DNA of 64,000 nt from Desulfatitalea tepidiphila (GTDB taxonomy: Bacteria > Desulfobacterota > Desulfobacteria > Desulfobacterales > Desulfosarcinaceae). The DNA lies in NCBI RefSeq assembly GCF_001293685.1, contig NZ_BCAG01000006.1:744001-808000 (forward strand). The letters run 5' to 3'. Within the stretch, counting starts at the first letter, position 1. Every line of letters begins with the position of its first letter. Shown piece by piece: positions 34,492 to 43,591 of this stretch. The notes below the pieces were generated by a model, which made no database searches, was not told the DNA's origin, and was given only the letters and a program-made list of their open reading frames with translations. A program made the position numbers and the translations under genes.

Positions 34492-34890
34492 ATGATCTTT
34501 GATCTATCAAGAATCGCCGCCAACAATGGCTGGGCAATGGCCTTCACCGGAGCCATCCTGGTCATGTTGGGGTTGTCTATACTGGCCCTTATAATTTCTC
34601 AACTGCATAAAATAATAGGGTTTTTTGAAAGGCAGGCCAAGGGCCTGCCTGTGGAAGAAAGCAAACCGGCGCCGGTCAGCCACGCAGACTTGCTCAACGA
34701 TCTGGAGGCCACGATCACACTCTACCAGTCTTTGACGGCTGGCATGGGAGAGCGATTCGACCTCGCCCAACTCTATCGGTTGGCCAAAAAGGACCAGCTG
34801 CCCCACCCACACCTAACCTTGCGAACTCTTAGAGAGAACGGTCTCTTGATTGCCGCCGGTGACGGCACGTTTTCTTGGAAGAACGCTTAA
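34492..34890 (+). CDS. OadG-family (sodium-pump decarboxylase gamma subunit-like) protein
   Basis: 132 aa. One membrane span (about 13-38, GAILVMLGLSILALIISQL) followed by a cytoplasmic charged tail, the layout of oxaloacetate/methylmalonyl-CoA decarboxylase gamma subunits, which hold the complex together. The C-terminal 75 residues (LLNDLEATITLYQSL...) are longer than in minimal OadG and resemble no catalytic domain I recognise. It is directly upstream of the beta-subunit gene, 55 bases apart, so they are probably one operon. Confidence 0.72.
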   Translation: MIFDLSRIAANNGWAMAFTGAILVMLGLSILALIISQLHKIIGFFERQAKGLPVEESKPAPVSHADLLNDLEATITLYQSLTAGMGERFDLAQLYRLAKKDQLPHPHLTLRTLRENGLLIAAGDGTFSWKNA

Positions 34891-34945
34891 CCAGACGATC
34901 GCCCAACGAGCGATCGATCATCGACCCATCGAGGTACCCTGACCT

Positions 34946-36076
34946 ATGGAACTGGCTTTAGACTTCTTGAAAAACACCGGCTTTGCGATGGCCGACTGGC
35001 GCTACTTGATGATGATTCTCGTCGGGATTCTCTTCTGTTATCTCTCGATCGCCAAAAAGTACGAACCCCTGCTGCTGCTGCCCATCGGGTTTGGCATCAT
35101 CATCGGCAATATTCCCTTTTTCAAGGGGTTTGGGTTGGGCATCTACGAAGACAACAGCGTGTTGCACTATCTTTACTTCGGTGTTACCAGTGGACTCTAT
35201 CCGTCCATCGTCTTTCTCGGACTGGGCGCGATGACCGATTTTTCCTCCATGCTCGCCAGGCCCAAGCTGATGCTGCTTGGCGCCGCTGCCCAAATGGGCA
35301 TCTACTTCACATTGCTCAGCGCACTCGCCCTCGGCTTTACACCCCAGGAAGCGGCCTCCGTAGGCATTATTGGCGGCGCCGACGGGCCGACCTCCATCTT
35401 CCTCACCGCCAAGCTTGCGCCGCATCTGATCGGACCCGTGGCCATTGCCGCCTACTCCTACATGGCGCTCATCCCCATCATACAACCTCCGATCATGCGG
35501 CTTTTGACCACACGGCGAGAACGCCTGATCCGCATGCCCGATACCGAGCGGCATGTCTCACGCAAGGAGCTCGTCTTTTTTCCCGTTGTGGGCGTTCTGC
35601 TCTGCTGTTTCCTGGCACCGGCATCCATTCCATTGTTGGGGCCCTTCTTCCTGGGGAATATCCTGAAGGTTTCCGGGGTGGTCGACCGTCTCGCCAAAAC
35701 CGCCAGTTCGGCCGTCATCGACACGGCCACCATTTTCCTGGGATTTACAGTCGGTGCCAGCACCCAGGCCGATGTGTTCATCACGCCCAAGGCATTGGGT
35801 ATCTTTTTTCTCGGATCCATCGCCTTTTCCATAGCCACGGCCTCCGGTGTTCTTTTTGCCAAACTCATGAACCTTTTTCTTAAGGAAAAAATCAACCCGT
35901 TGCTAGGCGCCGCTGGCGTCTCAGCGGTTCCGGGGTCTGCGCGTGAAGTCCACTTGACCGCTCAGAAAGAAGATCCAGGCAACTATTTGCTGATGCACGC
36001 CATGGCCTGCAATGCATCGGGTGTCATCGGCTCTGCCATTTGCGCCGGTATCTTGTGGAGCTTCATGATGGGTTGA
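34946..36076 (+). CDS. Sodium ion-translocating decarboxylase beta subunit
   Basis: 376 aa polytopic membrane protein of the OadB/GcdB/MmdB family. Conserved VGIIGGADGPTSIF (the Na+ site Asp), SYMALIPIIQPPIMR, and FLGFTVGASTQADVF are present, with about nine membrane segments. In the complex it couples decarboxylation of a carboxybiotin intermediate to Na+ export. The biotin carrier and carboxyltransferase alpha subunit are not adjacent and must be encoded elsewhere, so the substrate (oxaloacetate, glutaconyl-CoA or methylmalonyl-CoA) cannot be read here. Confidence 0.93.
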   Translation: MELALDFLKNTGFAMADWRYLMMILVGILFCYLSIAKKYEPLLLLPIGFGIIIGNIPFFKGFGLGIYEDNSVLHYLYFGVTSGLYPSIVFLGLGAMTDFSSMLARPKLMLLGAAAQMGIYFTLLSALALGFTPQEAASVGIIGGADGPTSIFLTAKLAPHLIGPVAIAAYSYMALIPIIQPPIMRLLTTRRERLIRMPDTERHVSRKELVFFPVVGVLLCCFLAPASIPLLGPFFLGNILKVSGVVDRLAKTASSAVIDTATIFLGFTVGASTQADVFITPKALGIFFLGSIAFSIATASGVLFAKLMNLFLKEKINPLLGAAGVSAVPGSAREVHLTAQKEDPGNYLLMHAMACNASGVIGSAICAGILWSFMMG

Positions 36077-36094
36077 CCCAAAGGAGCATCCGCC

Positions 36095-36400
36095 ATGATC
36101 GCCAAAATTTTGATCAAAAGACGCTTCAAGGAAGGAAAGACCCCTCAGATTCTTTCGCTGCTCAACGACCTTCGTTCACGCGCCATGCATCAGCCCGGTT
36201 ACATTTACGGGGAAACCCTTTCAAAAAAGGGCTTTCCGTTGAATTTGATTGTCATCAGTACCTGGCAGAGTCCTGAGCACTGGTACGAGTGGCGGGATAG
36301 CCAGGAGAGAAGACAACTCGAATCTATTTTAGAGCTGTATCAAACCCGCCCTACCGATTACGAAGAGTTCCTGCTCGGCTTCCCGCTCAGCTCCGAATAG
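36095..36400 (+). CDS. Antibiotic biosynthesis monooxygenase (ABM) domain protein
   Basis: 101 aa single ABM-type ferredoxin-like fold: MIAKILIKRRFKEGK, the QPGYIYGETL strand and NLIVISTWQSPEHWYEWRDS with the conserved Trp pair. Such small dimeric proteins act as monooxygenases, haem-degrading enzymes or stress proteins; here the role is unknown. It begins 18 bases after the decarboxylase beta-subunit stop with AAAGGAG, so it is probably the last gene of that operon. Confidence 0.8.
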   Translation: MIAKILIKRRFKEGKTPQILSLLNDLRSRAMHQPGYIYGETLSKKGFPLNLIVISTWQSPEHWYEWRDSQERRQLESILELYQTRPTDYEEFLLGFPLSSE

Positions 36401-36605
36401 TACTACGGCTTTTCGACTGACAGGCAGTTGTCTTACCGGCTCACGGTGCTTTTCACCAATGGATTGGGGCACGTCGGAGATATGGCGCTCTTAGGTTGCG
36501 CTGCGTGCAGAAGCGCTGGAAATATCTCAAGGATTCGTGTATCAAGATTTGAAGATTCAACTGGTCACCGAACCCCACTCACCCCTAAGCTTTGAGGTCA
36601 ACCCA

Positions 36606-37433
36606 ATGAAACAATGGAAATGCACGGTCTGCGGCTACATTAACAAGGGCGACACGCCTCCCGAAACGTGCCCGGTTTGCGGTGCCGATCGGTCTCTTTT
36701 CATACTGCTCGAGGAAGCAGGAGATATTGCACCAGCCCCGGCGGAAGGGGACGCGAGCTCAGGGGTCAACGAAAACTCCAGGTGGCGTTGTTCTGTATGC
36801 GGCTACATTCATACCGGTAGCAGCCCTCCGGAAAAATGTCCGGTGTGTGGTGCGGACCGGAGTCAATTCGTCTTGTTACCTGAGGATCCGGCGGAATCAG
36901 AACAGGGCGAGCATTCATCGGCTGAGGAGAATATAACCGATGACGAAAGTCCAAAAGCCGGCGGTCGGGACCCGTCCAGTTTCATACCCGAACGATTTAG
37001 AGACATCAGCTTGAAGCTGACCGAATTGCACGGTCACCCGATCGCCGTCCACATCCCAAACGGCGTTCTACCCATCTCCGTGATGTTCGTTTTTCTCTCG
37101 CTTCTTTTTGGCTCAGAAGCCTTGGCGACAGCCGCAAAGGTGAACATTATCATGGTTGCCCTCACCATGCCCATCGTCATTGTCACCGGAATGATCGACT
37201 GGATCAACACTTTCAAAGGTCGCATGACAGAGGTCTTCCGGATCAAAATGATTTGTGCCGGAGTTGTCACATTTTTATCCATCATCCTTGCCATCTGGTG
37301 GTTGGTGGATCCAGACCTTTATGCCCAAGGTCTGTTCAACAATTTTTTCTTTTTCCTGCTTCACCTGGTTGACCTGGCTGCCGGCGCCATTGCAGGCTGG
37401 TATGGCGGAAAACTGGTTTTTCGCACAAAGTAA
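36606..37433 (+). CDS. Membrane protein with two N-terminal rubredoxin-like domains (DUF2231-like membrane part)
   Basis: 275 aa. Two short rubredoxin-like zinc/iron modules, each CxxCG...CPVCG: CTVCGYINKG-CPVCGADRS (about 4-36) and CSVCGYIHTG-CPVCGADRS (about 61-95), separated by an acidic linker. After a Glu-rich stretch come four hydrophobic segments (about 155-178, 185-208, 218-242, 246-270), the first preceded by HGHPIAVHIPNGVLP, resembling DUF2231 membrane proteins. It suggests electron delivery from a soluble rubredoxin-like head to a membrane redox partner. Start at 36606 fits GAGG upstream; an in-frame extension to 36537 is unsupported. Confidence 0.8.
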   Translation: MKQWKCTVCGYINKGDTPPETCPVCGADRSLFILLEEAGDIAPAPAEGDASSGVNENSRWRCSVCGYIHTGSSPPEKCPVCGADRSQFVLLPEDPAESEQGEHSSAEENITDDESPKAGGRDPSSFIPERFRDISLKLTELHGHPIAVHIPNGVLPISVMFVFLSLLFGSEALATAAKVNIIMVALTMPIVIVTGMIDWINTFKGRMTEVFRIKMICAGVVTFLSIILAIWWLVDPDLYAQGLFNNFFFFLLHLVDLAAGAIAGWYGGKLVFRTK

Positions 37434-37473
37434 GTTCAAATAGAGTCAAAAGGTTCCCACTGAAGTGATTTTC

Positions 37474-37508
37474 CCTCGCAAAGCCTTTATTTGTAAGGCT
37501 TTGCGAGG
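37474..37508. terminator. Strong hairpin between convergent genes
   Basis: Perfect 14-bp arms CCTCGCAAAGCCTT (37474-37487) and AAGGCTTTGCGAGG (37495-37508) around a 7-nt loop. It lies between the stops of the rubredoxin-membrane gene and the PrmA-like gene. There is no long T-tract. Confidence 0.65.
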
Positions 37509-37592
37509 CCATCTCACCAGGGCTCAAATTTTAAACGATCAGCGTCAGCCGCATACCGCGGGGCCCATTTTCAGGATCGCCACGTAAACAGC

Positions 37593-38441
37593 CTATCGAC
37601 CCCACTGGCGCCTTTGAATCGCAGCAGCGCCCCACCCGCGGTTTTCAGCACCCCATACCACCTCGAAACCCACGGGCAACTGACTGAACAGCCGAGATTT
37701 TTCTTCCGGCCGGAAACCGGTGATGATCCAATACCCTTCCGGACCGGTATGGCGCACCATATCGGGCATCAGGCGCACCAGGGTTGGGGGTCGCAAATTG
37801 GCCATAATGAGTTTGAAAGAGGATGGACGAATCGCAGCCAGCTCACCGGCAACGACATGAACTCGCATAGACAGCCCATTGCTATGGACATTTCTCATGG
37901 CCTCACAGCAGGCCAATTGATCGAGATCAATGGCGACGGCGTGGCCTAACCCCAGCCGCACTGCGACCATTGCCAATATGCCGGTTCCGGTTCCGATATC
38001 CAGAACAGCCGGTATTGCCGAAGGGCTAGTGTTTTGGCAAATATCGACAACCCAATCCATGGCTTCGATCGCCAACTGGGTCGTGGGATGGTCCCCTTGT
38101 CCAAAAGCGGCACCATCCGTCACCGTAACCTCATTCGCAGCCATCCTTGATGGGTGTTGAGAAGATACGGTTTCAAGAGACAATCCCGGCGATGCGGGCC
38201 CCCGGCAACGCGTGCCGAGTTCTATGTAGGAGGATGAAAAATGGCTTGAATAGGTCAAAAGACCCTTTTGGACCAGTTCACGGAGAATGGCTCTAAAAAT
38301 CGGTCGGCTCACATCAGGAAAATAGGCGGCAAGCGCCTGCGCCAGACCAGAGGGGGTGATACGCAGGTATTTCTGGCTCAACAGATGGTGAATATGGTGT
38401 CCTACGCGCTGAAAGGTAACGGTATCAATTTCCATTTCCAA
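37593..38441 (-). CDS. SAM-dependent methyltransferase, PrmA (ribosomal protein L11 methyltransferase)-like
   Basis: 282 aa. The C-terminal two-thirds is a class I methyltransferase: FGQGDHPTTQLAIEAM (PrmA GxGxHPTT motif), AVLDIGTGTGILAMVAVRLG (SAM-binding), AIDLDQLACC, IMANLRPPTLVRL and GYWIITGFRPEE. The N-terminal part (about 1-95) differs from E. coli PrmA and looks like a winged helix (LAQALAAYFPDVSRPIFRAIL). It probably methylates ribosomal protein L11 or a related target. Last gene of the long minus-strand run that starts at rpmH. Confidence 0.8.
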   Translation of the reverse strand: MEMEIDTVTFQRVGHHIHHLLSQKYLRITPSGLAQALAAYFPDVSRPIFRAILRELVQKGLLTYSSHFSSSYIELGTRCRGPASPGLSLETVSSQHPSRMAANEVTVTDGAAFGQGDHPTTQLAIEAMDWVVDICQNTSPSAIPAVLDIGTGTGILAMVAVRLGLGHAVAIDLDQLACCEAMRNVHSNGLSMRVHVVAGELAAIRPSSFKLIMANLRPPTLVRLMPDMVRHTGPEGYWIITGFRPEEKSRLFSQLPVGFEVVWGAENRGWGAAAIQRRQWGR

Positions 38442-38460
38442 GCTTTATTTTTAGACAGGA

Positions 38461-38796
38461 TTACTTTTCGATCCCTTTGAGTTGCTCCCTATACCAGGAC
38501 GCAAATTCAAACATCCCGATAAAGCGATCATCGGCATTGATGATTCCCAGCGCCATTTCCAGGACCCCGCGGCTGTAAGCGTTGGTGCGCCGTTCAGGAG
38601 CTCTTGTTTGGAGGAAATCCCCCACCAGCTGTTGCGTGGTGCGCTGGGTAGGATCGCGGCGAATATCGATGGGATCCTTGGGAACCTCGAACGGGTCCCA
38701 TCGATCGTAGCCGATCCGGTCAATTCTCCGGCGGGCGCGCGGTGACATGGCATCGAAAATTGCCTTTTTCCTTTGAGCGGCATCATCCTGCGTCAT
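38461..38796 (-). CDS. Conserved hypothetical protein (small, Arg-rich)
   Basis: 111 aa. I cannot assign a family. It begins with a basic segment (RKKAIFDAMSPRARRRIDRIGYDRWDPFEVPKDP) and continues as mainly helical sequence. Such short proteins with an SPRxxxxIxxxGYDxWDPF pattern occur in deltaproteobacteria next to YkgJ-type proteins, as far as I can recall. Spacing of 11 bases to the upstream YkgJ gene and 19 to the methyltransferase gene supports co-transcription. Confidence 0.6.
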   Translation of the reverse strand: MTQDDAAQRKKAIFDAMSPRARRRIDRIGYDRWDPFEVPKDPIDIRRDPTQRTTQQLVGDFLQTRAPERRTNAYSRGVLEMALGIINADDRFIGMFEFASWYREQLKGIEK

Positions 38797-38807
38797 GCTC
38801 GTGCCCC

Positions 38808-39476
38808 CTATTTTTCCTCTGTTGATCTATCTTTCAATTTTACGCCAAGATAATCCTCGGTGTAATCGGTCAAAAGCGCCATGGACAAGGGCACCAACAT
38901 ATCCGCCAATTTAGAATAGCGACTCTCAACCCCCTGCGCCAAGGCCGTCGAGATCTCATAAAGGCGCTGATAAATGGCGTCCAGCTTCACGGTCGGGTAG
39001 GCAACCCCCTCTTTAAAACCGCTGATACCACAGGAATGTGCGCGGCCTCCAATCTCGGTGGGAATCCCATACAGTCGACAGGTTATCGGCCGAACCTCAT
39101 AAATGGCACACAGATTATTCTCATCCAAAGCCGGGCATCGAACACGCTTCAAAGCCATGTCCTCCAGAATTTCATCTTCCGGCTTTCCTTTTTCCAAGGC
39201 CTGGACTGCCACCTTCTTGATACGACAAATATCCCGATCCGCCCTGTTGGCACGCTCGATCAATTGTTCGCGCCGGTCCCCTGTAAACATTCGATCGAAA
39301 TTTTCTTTGATATACACCGCCTCGATCAAGGTTAAATCAAACAAAGCGTTGCAACAATCGGAACAGGCTTCCTTACACAAGACACAATCGCCATATTCCT
39401 GTTGGACCCGGCGAAACGCATCATCCACTTTTTCGACCAATAGGCGATATTCTTTAAAAAATGGCTCGAAATCCAT
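38808..39476 (-). CDS. YkgJ-family cysteine cluster protein
   Basis: 222 aa. CVLCKEACSDCCNALFDLT near residue 31-49 and CPALDENNLCAIYEVRPITCRLYG near 115-140 form the CxxC...CC / C...C...C pattern of a zinc/Fe-S-binding domain, with a further Cys in HSCGISGF. Function unknown. Followed by the small basic protein and a PrmA-like methyltransferase. The parS site lies between its start and mnmE. Confidence 0.82.
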   Translation of the reverse strand: MDFEPFFKEYRLLVEKVDDAFRRVQQEYGDCVLCKEACSDCCNALFDLTLIEAVYIKENFDRMFTGDRREQLIERANRADRDICRIKKVAVQALEKGKPEDEILEDMALKRVRCPALDENNLCAIYEVRPITCRLYGIPTEIGGRAHSCGISGFKEGVAYPTVKLDAIYQRLYEISTALAQGVESRYSKLADMLVPLSMALLTDYTEDYLGVKLKDRSTEEK

Positions 39477-39491
39477 CTGGTATCTCCTGAC

Positions 39492-39507
39492 TGTTTCACG
39501 TGAAACA
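39492..39507. promoter_or_regulatory. parS centromere site (ParB-binding)
   Basis: TGTTTCACGTGAAACA is a perfect 16-bp match to the conserved chromosomal parS palindrome bound by ParB/Spo0J to load the segregation complex near the origin. It sits in the 45-base gap between mnmE and the YkgJ-type gene. I saw no second copy in the window and no parAB genes. Confidence 0.93.
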
Positions 39508-39521
39508 ATTGTGTGCCGGCA

Positions 39522-40961
39522 CTATTTGCCGATACAGAATTTATTAAAAATTGAATCCAACACCCTTTCATCCGAACGATCCCCGGTTATCCTTCCGAGC
39601 GCCAAAAGGGCTTCCTCCAGCTCCAAACAGACCAACTCCTCTCCATCATGGCGCTTCAGTATGTCGGTCGCCCGACTGGTGGCGCCCAGCGCCACCTCCA
39701 GAAGCCCCTGGTGTCGGACACTGGTGACGATATTCTCTTGTACCTGAAATTCCCCGGATTGCAAACACCTGTGAGAGATAACCGCCTTAAGTTGCGATAA
39801 CCCGATTCCATTTTGGGCGGATATTATGACATGATCGATCTGCGCCATTTCCTTTGGACACGGCGGAATCGCATTCTCCTCTGCCAGGTCAATTTTATTT
39901 ACAACTAAAACGGTCTTTGCCAGATCAAGGATCTGGAGGATCGACAAGTCCTCTGGAGCCCATGGAAGTTGGGCGTCGATAACAAACAGAATGAGGTCCG
40001 CCTCATCCAGGCGTTCTCGGGTCTTGCGCATGCCAATGATCTCGATCGGATCATCGCTCTCTCTCAATCCTGCCGTATCTGCGATGTGAATGGCATGATT
40101 GTCGATAAACAGCGTCTCTTCGACGGTGTCGCGGGTAGTCCCCGGTATAGGGGTGACAATAGCCTTGTCTTTCCCTACCAACACATTCATCAGGCTCGAT
40201 TTCCCGACGTTAGGGCGCCCGACGATCACCAAACGAACGCCCTCTTTGATTAGCCGCCCCCTATGAACAGTCTCCAGCAAATGCTTTATGGGCGCAATGA
40301 TCCCATTTTCTAAAGAATCGATCCAACCGGTCCTCTGCTTGGACAGGTCTATGTCCACCTCTTCTGGAAATTCAATGCCCGCCTCGAGATCTGTTAAGAC
40401 TTCGACAATGAGCGAACACAGATCATCGATTTGACGTCTGAGCCCACCCTCCAATTGTCGGGCAGCGATCGCCAACGCGCCATCGCTTCTGGCATTGATG
40501 ATATCGGCAACCGCTTCCGCCTGACTGAGATCGATTCGTCCGTTGAGATAAGCTCGTCGGGTAAACTCACCTGGTTCCGCGAGCCTGGCTCCCGAAAATA
40601 GCACCAGGTCGAGTATTTTGGTTAGGGTCAGCGTGCCGCCATGGGAATGTATCTCGACCACGTCTTCGCGCGTGTAGGTTTTTGGCGCCTTCATGGCTGC
40701 CAGCAAGACTTCATCGATGACGCGGCTCGACGCCGGCTCCCGTATAAATCCATGAACTAAACGGTGGGATGGAATTGCGGTTTCCTCGTTCTCTGCCGTC
40801 AAACCGCTGTCTATACTTCTTACGAAAAGCTTCCGCGCGATGGCATAGGACTCCGGGCCGGATAGCCGAACAATACCGATACCTCCGGCGCCCTCCGCGG
40901 TAGCGATAGCTGCAATGGTGTCATTACGGAACTCGGATTCCCTTGCAAACGTCGTCATCAA
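39522..40961 (-). CDS. mnmE: tRNA uridine-5-carboxymethylaminomethyl(34) synthesis GTPase MnmE
   Basis: 479 aa. N-terminal formyl-THF-binding domain (IAAIATAEGAGGIGIVRLSG), helical domain, inserted G domain (G1 GRPNVGKSSL, G3 DTAGLRES, G4 NKID) and the C-terminal signature CIGK. With MnmG it makes the cmnm5 modification at U34 of tRNAs. Its place after jag in the rpmH-rnpA-yidC-jag-mnmE series is the ancestral origin-proximal order. ATG at 40961, with an adjacent second ATG; the gap to jag is 61 bases. Confidence 0.96.
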   Translation of the reverse strand: MMTTFARESEFRNDTIAAIATAEGAGGIGIVRLSGPESYAIARKLFVRSIDSGLTAENEETAIPSHRLVHGFIREPASSRVIDEVLLAAMKAPKTYTREDVVEIHSHGGTLTLTKILDLVLFSGARLAEPGEFTRRAYLNGRIDLSQAEAVADIINARSDGALAIAARQLEGGLRRQIDDLCSLIVEVLTDLEAGIEFPEEVDIDLSKQRTGWIDSLENGIIAPIKHLLETVHRGRLIKEGVRLVIVGRPNVGKSSLMNVLVGKDKAIVTPIPGTTRDTVEETLFIDNHAIHIADTAGLRESDDPIEIIGMRKTRERLDEADLILFVIDAQLPWAPEDLSILQILDLAKTVLVVNKIDLAEENAIPPCPKEMAQIDHVIISAQNGIGLSQLKAVISHRCLQSGEFQVQENIVTSVRHQGLLEVALGATSRATDILKRHDGEELVCLELEEALLALGRITGDRSDERVLDSIFNKFCIGK

Positions 40962-41022
40962 ATTCGGCCTGACTTCTTTGCTCTCGCCCTCCGTTTCTAC
41001 GTGATCGAGGGACGATACCCGC

Positions 41023-41772
41023 TCAATTGGACCTCTGATGCCGCTTGCGTTTTGGAAAAATGATCAGCTTTCTATAGTTTCCGTCGCCGACACTTTGGGT
41101 TCGAACGGCTTGATTGTCTTTCAGATGCAGATGAACGATCCGTCTATCGTAGGCGTTCATTTGGCCGATGGTCACGGGCTTGTTAATTTTCTGGGCCTTC
41201 TCGGCCATTTTGGTAGCCATTCGTTTCAGGTTGGATTGACGCGTGTCGAGATATCCCTCGACATCGACCAATACTCTCAAACGGTTATCATTATTTTTGT
41301 TAACGATTTTTTCGATCAAATATTGTATCGCCTCGAGGGTCTGGCCTCGCTTTCCGATCAAAAGACCACTATTACCGCCCTCGATTTTAAAAATGATCCT
41401 GTGATTCTTGTGCTCGGCGGTGATCGTGGCCCCCTCTGATATGGCATCGACGATGCGCTGAAGCGCCTGTTTACCACAATCCAAGTCTACTGATGAAACG
41501 ACCTGCGCTTCTTCTGTCTTTTCTTCGATGCCAAACGCGCTCTTGACCAGATCCTTGGCTTTTTGTTTTGCCTCTCGATGGAGGGAACCCTTAAAATGGC
41601 TTGTTTTTACACGTATTTTGGCCTTTTTGACCCCTACTAATCCAAAGATTCCCGTAGATCCGTAGGAGATGACATCGTAACTCAATTGATCCAAGGGCAG
41701 ATCCAGTTCCTTAGAGGCTTTTTCCAAAGCCTTGTCTACACTCTTGCCTTCATATTCTATAAAATCTGTCAT
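41023..41772 (-). CDS. jag: RNA-binding protein Jag/KhpB (SpoIIIJ-associated)
   Basis: 249 aa. Jag-N domain (DFIEYEGKSVDKALEKA and SYDVISYGSTGIFGLVGVKKA), then KH domain (about 145-190; GLLIGKRGQTLEAIQYL) and R3H domain (about 205-240; AYDRRIVHLHLKD). A conserved RNA-binding protein that works with KhpA, often encoded beside yidC. Start at 41772 with GGAGG seven bases upstream. The longer frame to 41853 overlaps yidC and is rejected. Confidence 0.93.
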   Translation of the reverse strand: MTDFIEYEGKSVDKALEKASKELDLPLDQLSYDVISYGSTGIFGLVGVKKAKIRVKTSHFKGSLHREAKQKAKDLVKSAFGIEEKTEEAQVVSSVDLDCGKQALQRIVDAISEGATITAEHKNHRIIFKIEGGNSGLLIGKRGQTLEAIQYLIEKIVNKNNDNRLRVLVDVEGYLDTRQSNLKRMATKMAEKAQKINKPVTIGQMNAYDRRIVHLHLKDNQAVRTQSVGDGNYRKLIIFPKRKRHQRSN

Positions 41773-41789
41773 GCCTAAACCTCCAGACA

Positions 41790-43460
41790 TTAGGCTACTT
41801 TTTTCATTGTGTAATATTGCTGCGATATGGACACGAGGTTGCTGATGAGCCAATAGAGCACAAGCCCCGACGGAAAATTGATAAATATGAAGGTAAATAC
41901 AATCGGCATCAGCATCATCATTTTGGCTTGCATCGGATCGCCTGGTGCAGGGGACATTTTCTGCTGCAGCAACATGGTTGCCCCCATAATGAGCGTCAGG
42001 ACCGGGATCCCATAGGGGGCCTCCATAAACGGAATTTTAAATGAAAAACTGAAAAGACGGTCAGGCGCCGACAGGTCGTTGATCCATCCGAAAAACGGTG
42101 CATGCCGTAGTTCAACGGACTGGTAAAGCATTCGATAGAGGGCAAAAAATACGGGAAGTTGTATCAACATAGGAAGACAACCGCCCACGGGGTTGACTTT
42201 ATAAGTCCGGTAAAGCGCCATGGTTTCCTGATTAATCCTAGCCTTGTCGTTTTTATATTTTTCCCGGATTTCCTGCATCAAGGGTTGCAACTTGCGCATG
42301 TCGTTCATCGATTTATAGCTTTTGTTCGCCAATGGCCAGAAAAGCAACCGGGTGATGATCGTCAAGATGATAATGGCGATACCGTAGTTTGGAATATAAC
42401 GGTAGATAAAGTTCATGAACCACAAACACGGCTTGGCGATGATGTCTACCCAACCGAAGTCGATCGCTCGATCCAGATCGTTACCGACGGACTTCAATAG
42501 CGAGAGGCTCTTGGGACCCATGAACAAGCTAAAACGCCATTCGTGACCCTCACCGGCGGGAAGGGTCTGGGTTTTTGTAACCATCTGGTTTTCCACTATA
42601 TTATCATTAACATCCAGAAGCATTCGACCGTCGATGCTCTCTTTGCTCATCACACTGCTGATAAAATAGAGCCGTTCGGTGGCGATCCAACGAAGGCTCC
42701 CGCTCACCTCACTGCTTTCTTCAATATCCTTAATTTTCACCTGAGTAAGGCTATTGTTGATCAACCCGCTCGGCCCTACAAAACCATAAGCGCCACTACC
42801 TTTGTCGACCACATCATGCAGGGCGATCTGAAGGCCAGTGTTCACCGGCAAACCACTGCCATTGTGAACGGTGACATCCAGACCGATGACGTAGCTTTCC
42901 GGAACAAAACGATAGCTCTTATCAATTGAAATCCCATTACCTAGATCGTAGCGGAAAAGTACCGCCTGGGGCGCTTTATCGATCACCACCTGGTCATGAG
43001 TGATCTGCGCCTTGTAAATCCCCCTCCTCAGCAGATCAGGGTCATACGCACTTAGTGAGGACAGTACCGTACCCGAGGCAATCTCACGGGCCACCAACTC
43101 TTTGTTCGCAGAGTCGGCGGCCACGGTTTCTTTATACTCTTTGAGTACCATGCTCACCACCGCCCCGCCTTTTTCCGACAGTTTCATTCTAAAAAGAGGC
43201 GTGTCGACCACGATCGTCCTGGCTGCAACCGACTGATCCTTCGGCTCTGCGGCGGGTGGTAATGCGGGCGGTGCGGTAGTCTGCACGTCCGCTCCTATAC
43301 CTTGACTTGGTCCAGCCTGAGAAGGTGCGGCCGACTCGGACTCCTGCGCTTCCTCACTTACAGGCACTTGTTGAGTGGGTTTTGGACCGAAGGTAATGCT
43401 CCATAGAAAAAAAACGAGGAACGAGAGCCCGATGGCCATTAAAAGACGCTTTTGTTCCAT
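41790..43460 (-). CDS. yidC: Membrane protein insertase YidC
   Basis: 556 aa, Gram-negative type. N-terminal membrane anchor (about 5-22), large periplasmic beta-sandwich (about 65-350; TPLFRMKLSEKGGAVVS), then five membrane segments with the cytoplasmic KSMNDMRKLQPLMQEIREKY loop and NPVGGCLPMLIQLPVFFALYR-type core. It inserts and folds inner-membrane proteins, alone or with SecYEG. AGGAG lies seven bases before ATG 43460. It lies between yidD and jag. Confidence 0.96.
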   Translation of the reverse strand: MEQKRLLMAIGLSFLVFFLWSITFGPKPTQQVPVSEEAQESESAAPSQAGPSQGIGADVQTTAPPALPPAAEPKDQSVAARTIVVDTPLFRMKLSEKGGAVVSMVLKEYKETVAADSANKELVAREIASGTVLSSLSAYDPDLLRRGIYKAQITHDQVVIDKAPQAVLFRYDLGNGISIDKSYRFVPESYVIGLDVTVHNGSGLPVNTGLQIALHDVVDKGSGAYGFVGPSGLINNSLTQVKIKDIEESSEVSGSLRWIATERLYFISSVMSKESIDGRMLLDVNDNIVENQMVTKTQTLPAGEGHEWRFSLFMGPKSLSLLKSVGNDLDRAIDFGWVDIIAKPCLWFMNFIYRYIPNYGIAIIILTIITRLLFWPLANKSYKSMNDMRKLQPLMQEIREKYKNDKARINQETMALYRTYKVNPVGGCLPMLIQLPVFFALYRMLYQSVELRHAPFFGWINDLSAPDRLFSFSFKIPFMEAPYGIPVLTLIMGATMLLQQKMSPAPGDPMQAKMMMLMPIVFTFIFINFPSGLVLYWLISNLVSISQQYYTMKKVA

Positions 43461-43591
43461 AAAAACTCCTTCAAGTTGATCGGAATAGAATGCAGGACGG
43501 CACCTTCGGCCACATCGGCACACAGGCTGTTATTCGCTGGATAAATCGGGTTGGAACGGCAAGGCAAGAGGTCATAATGGCTCGATACACC

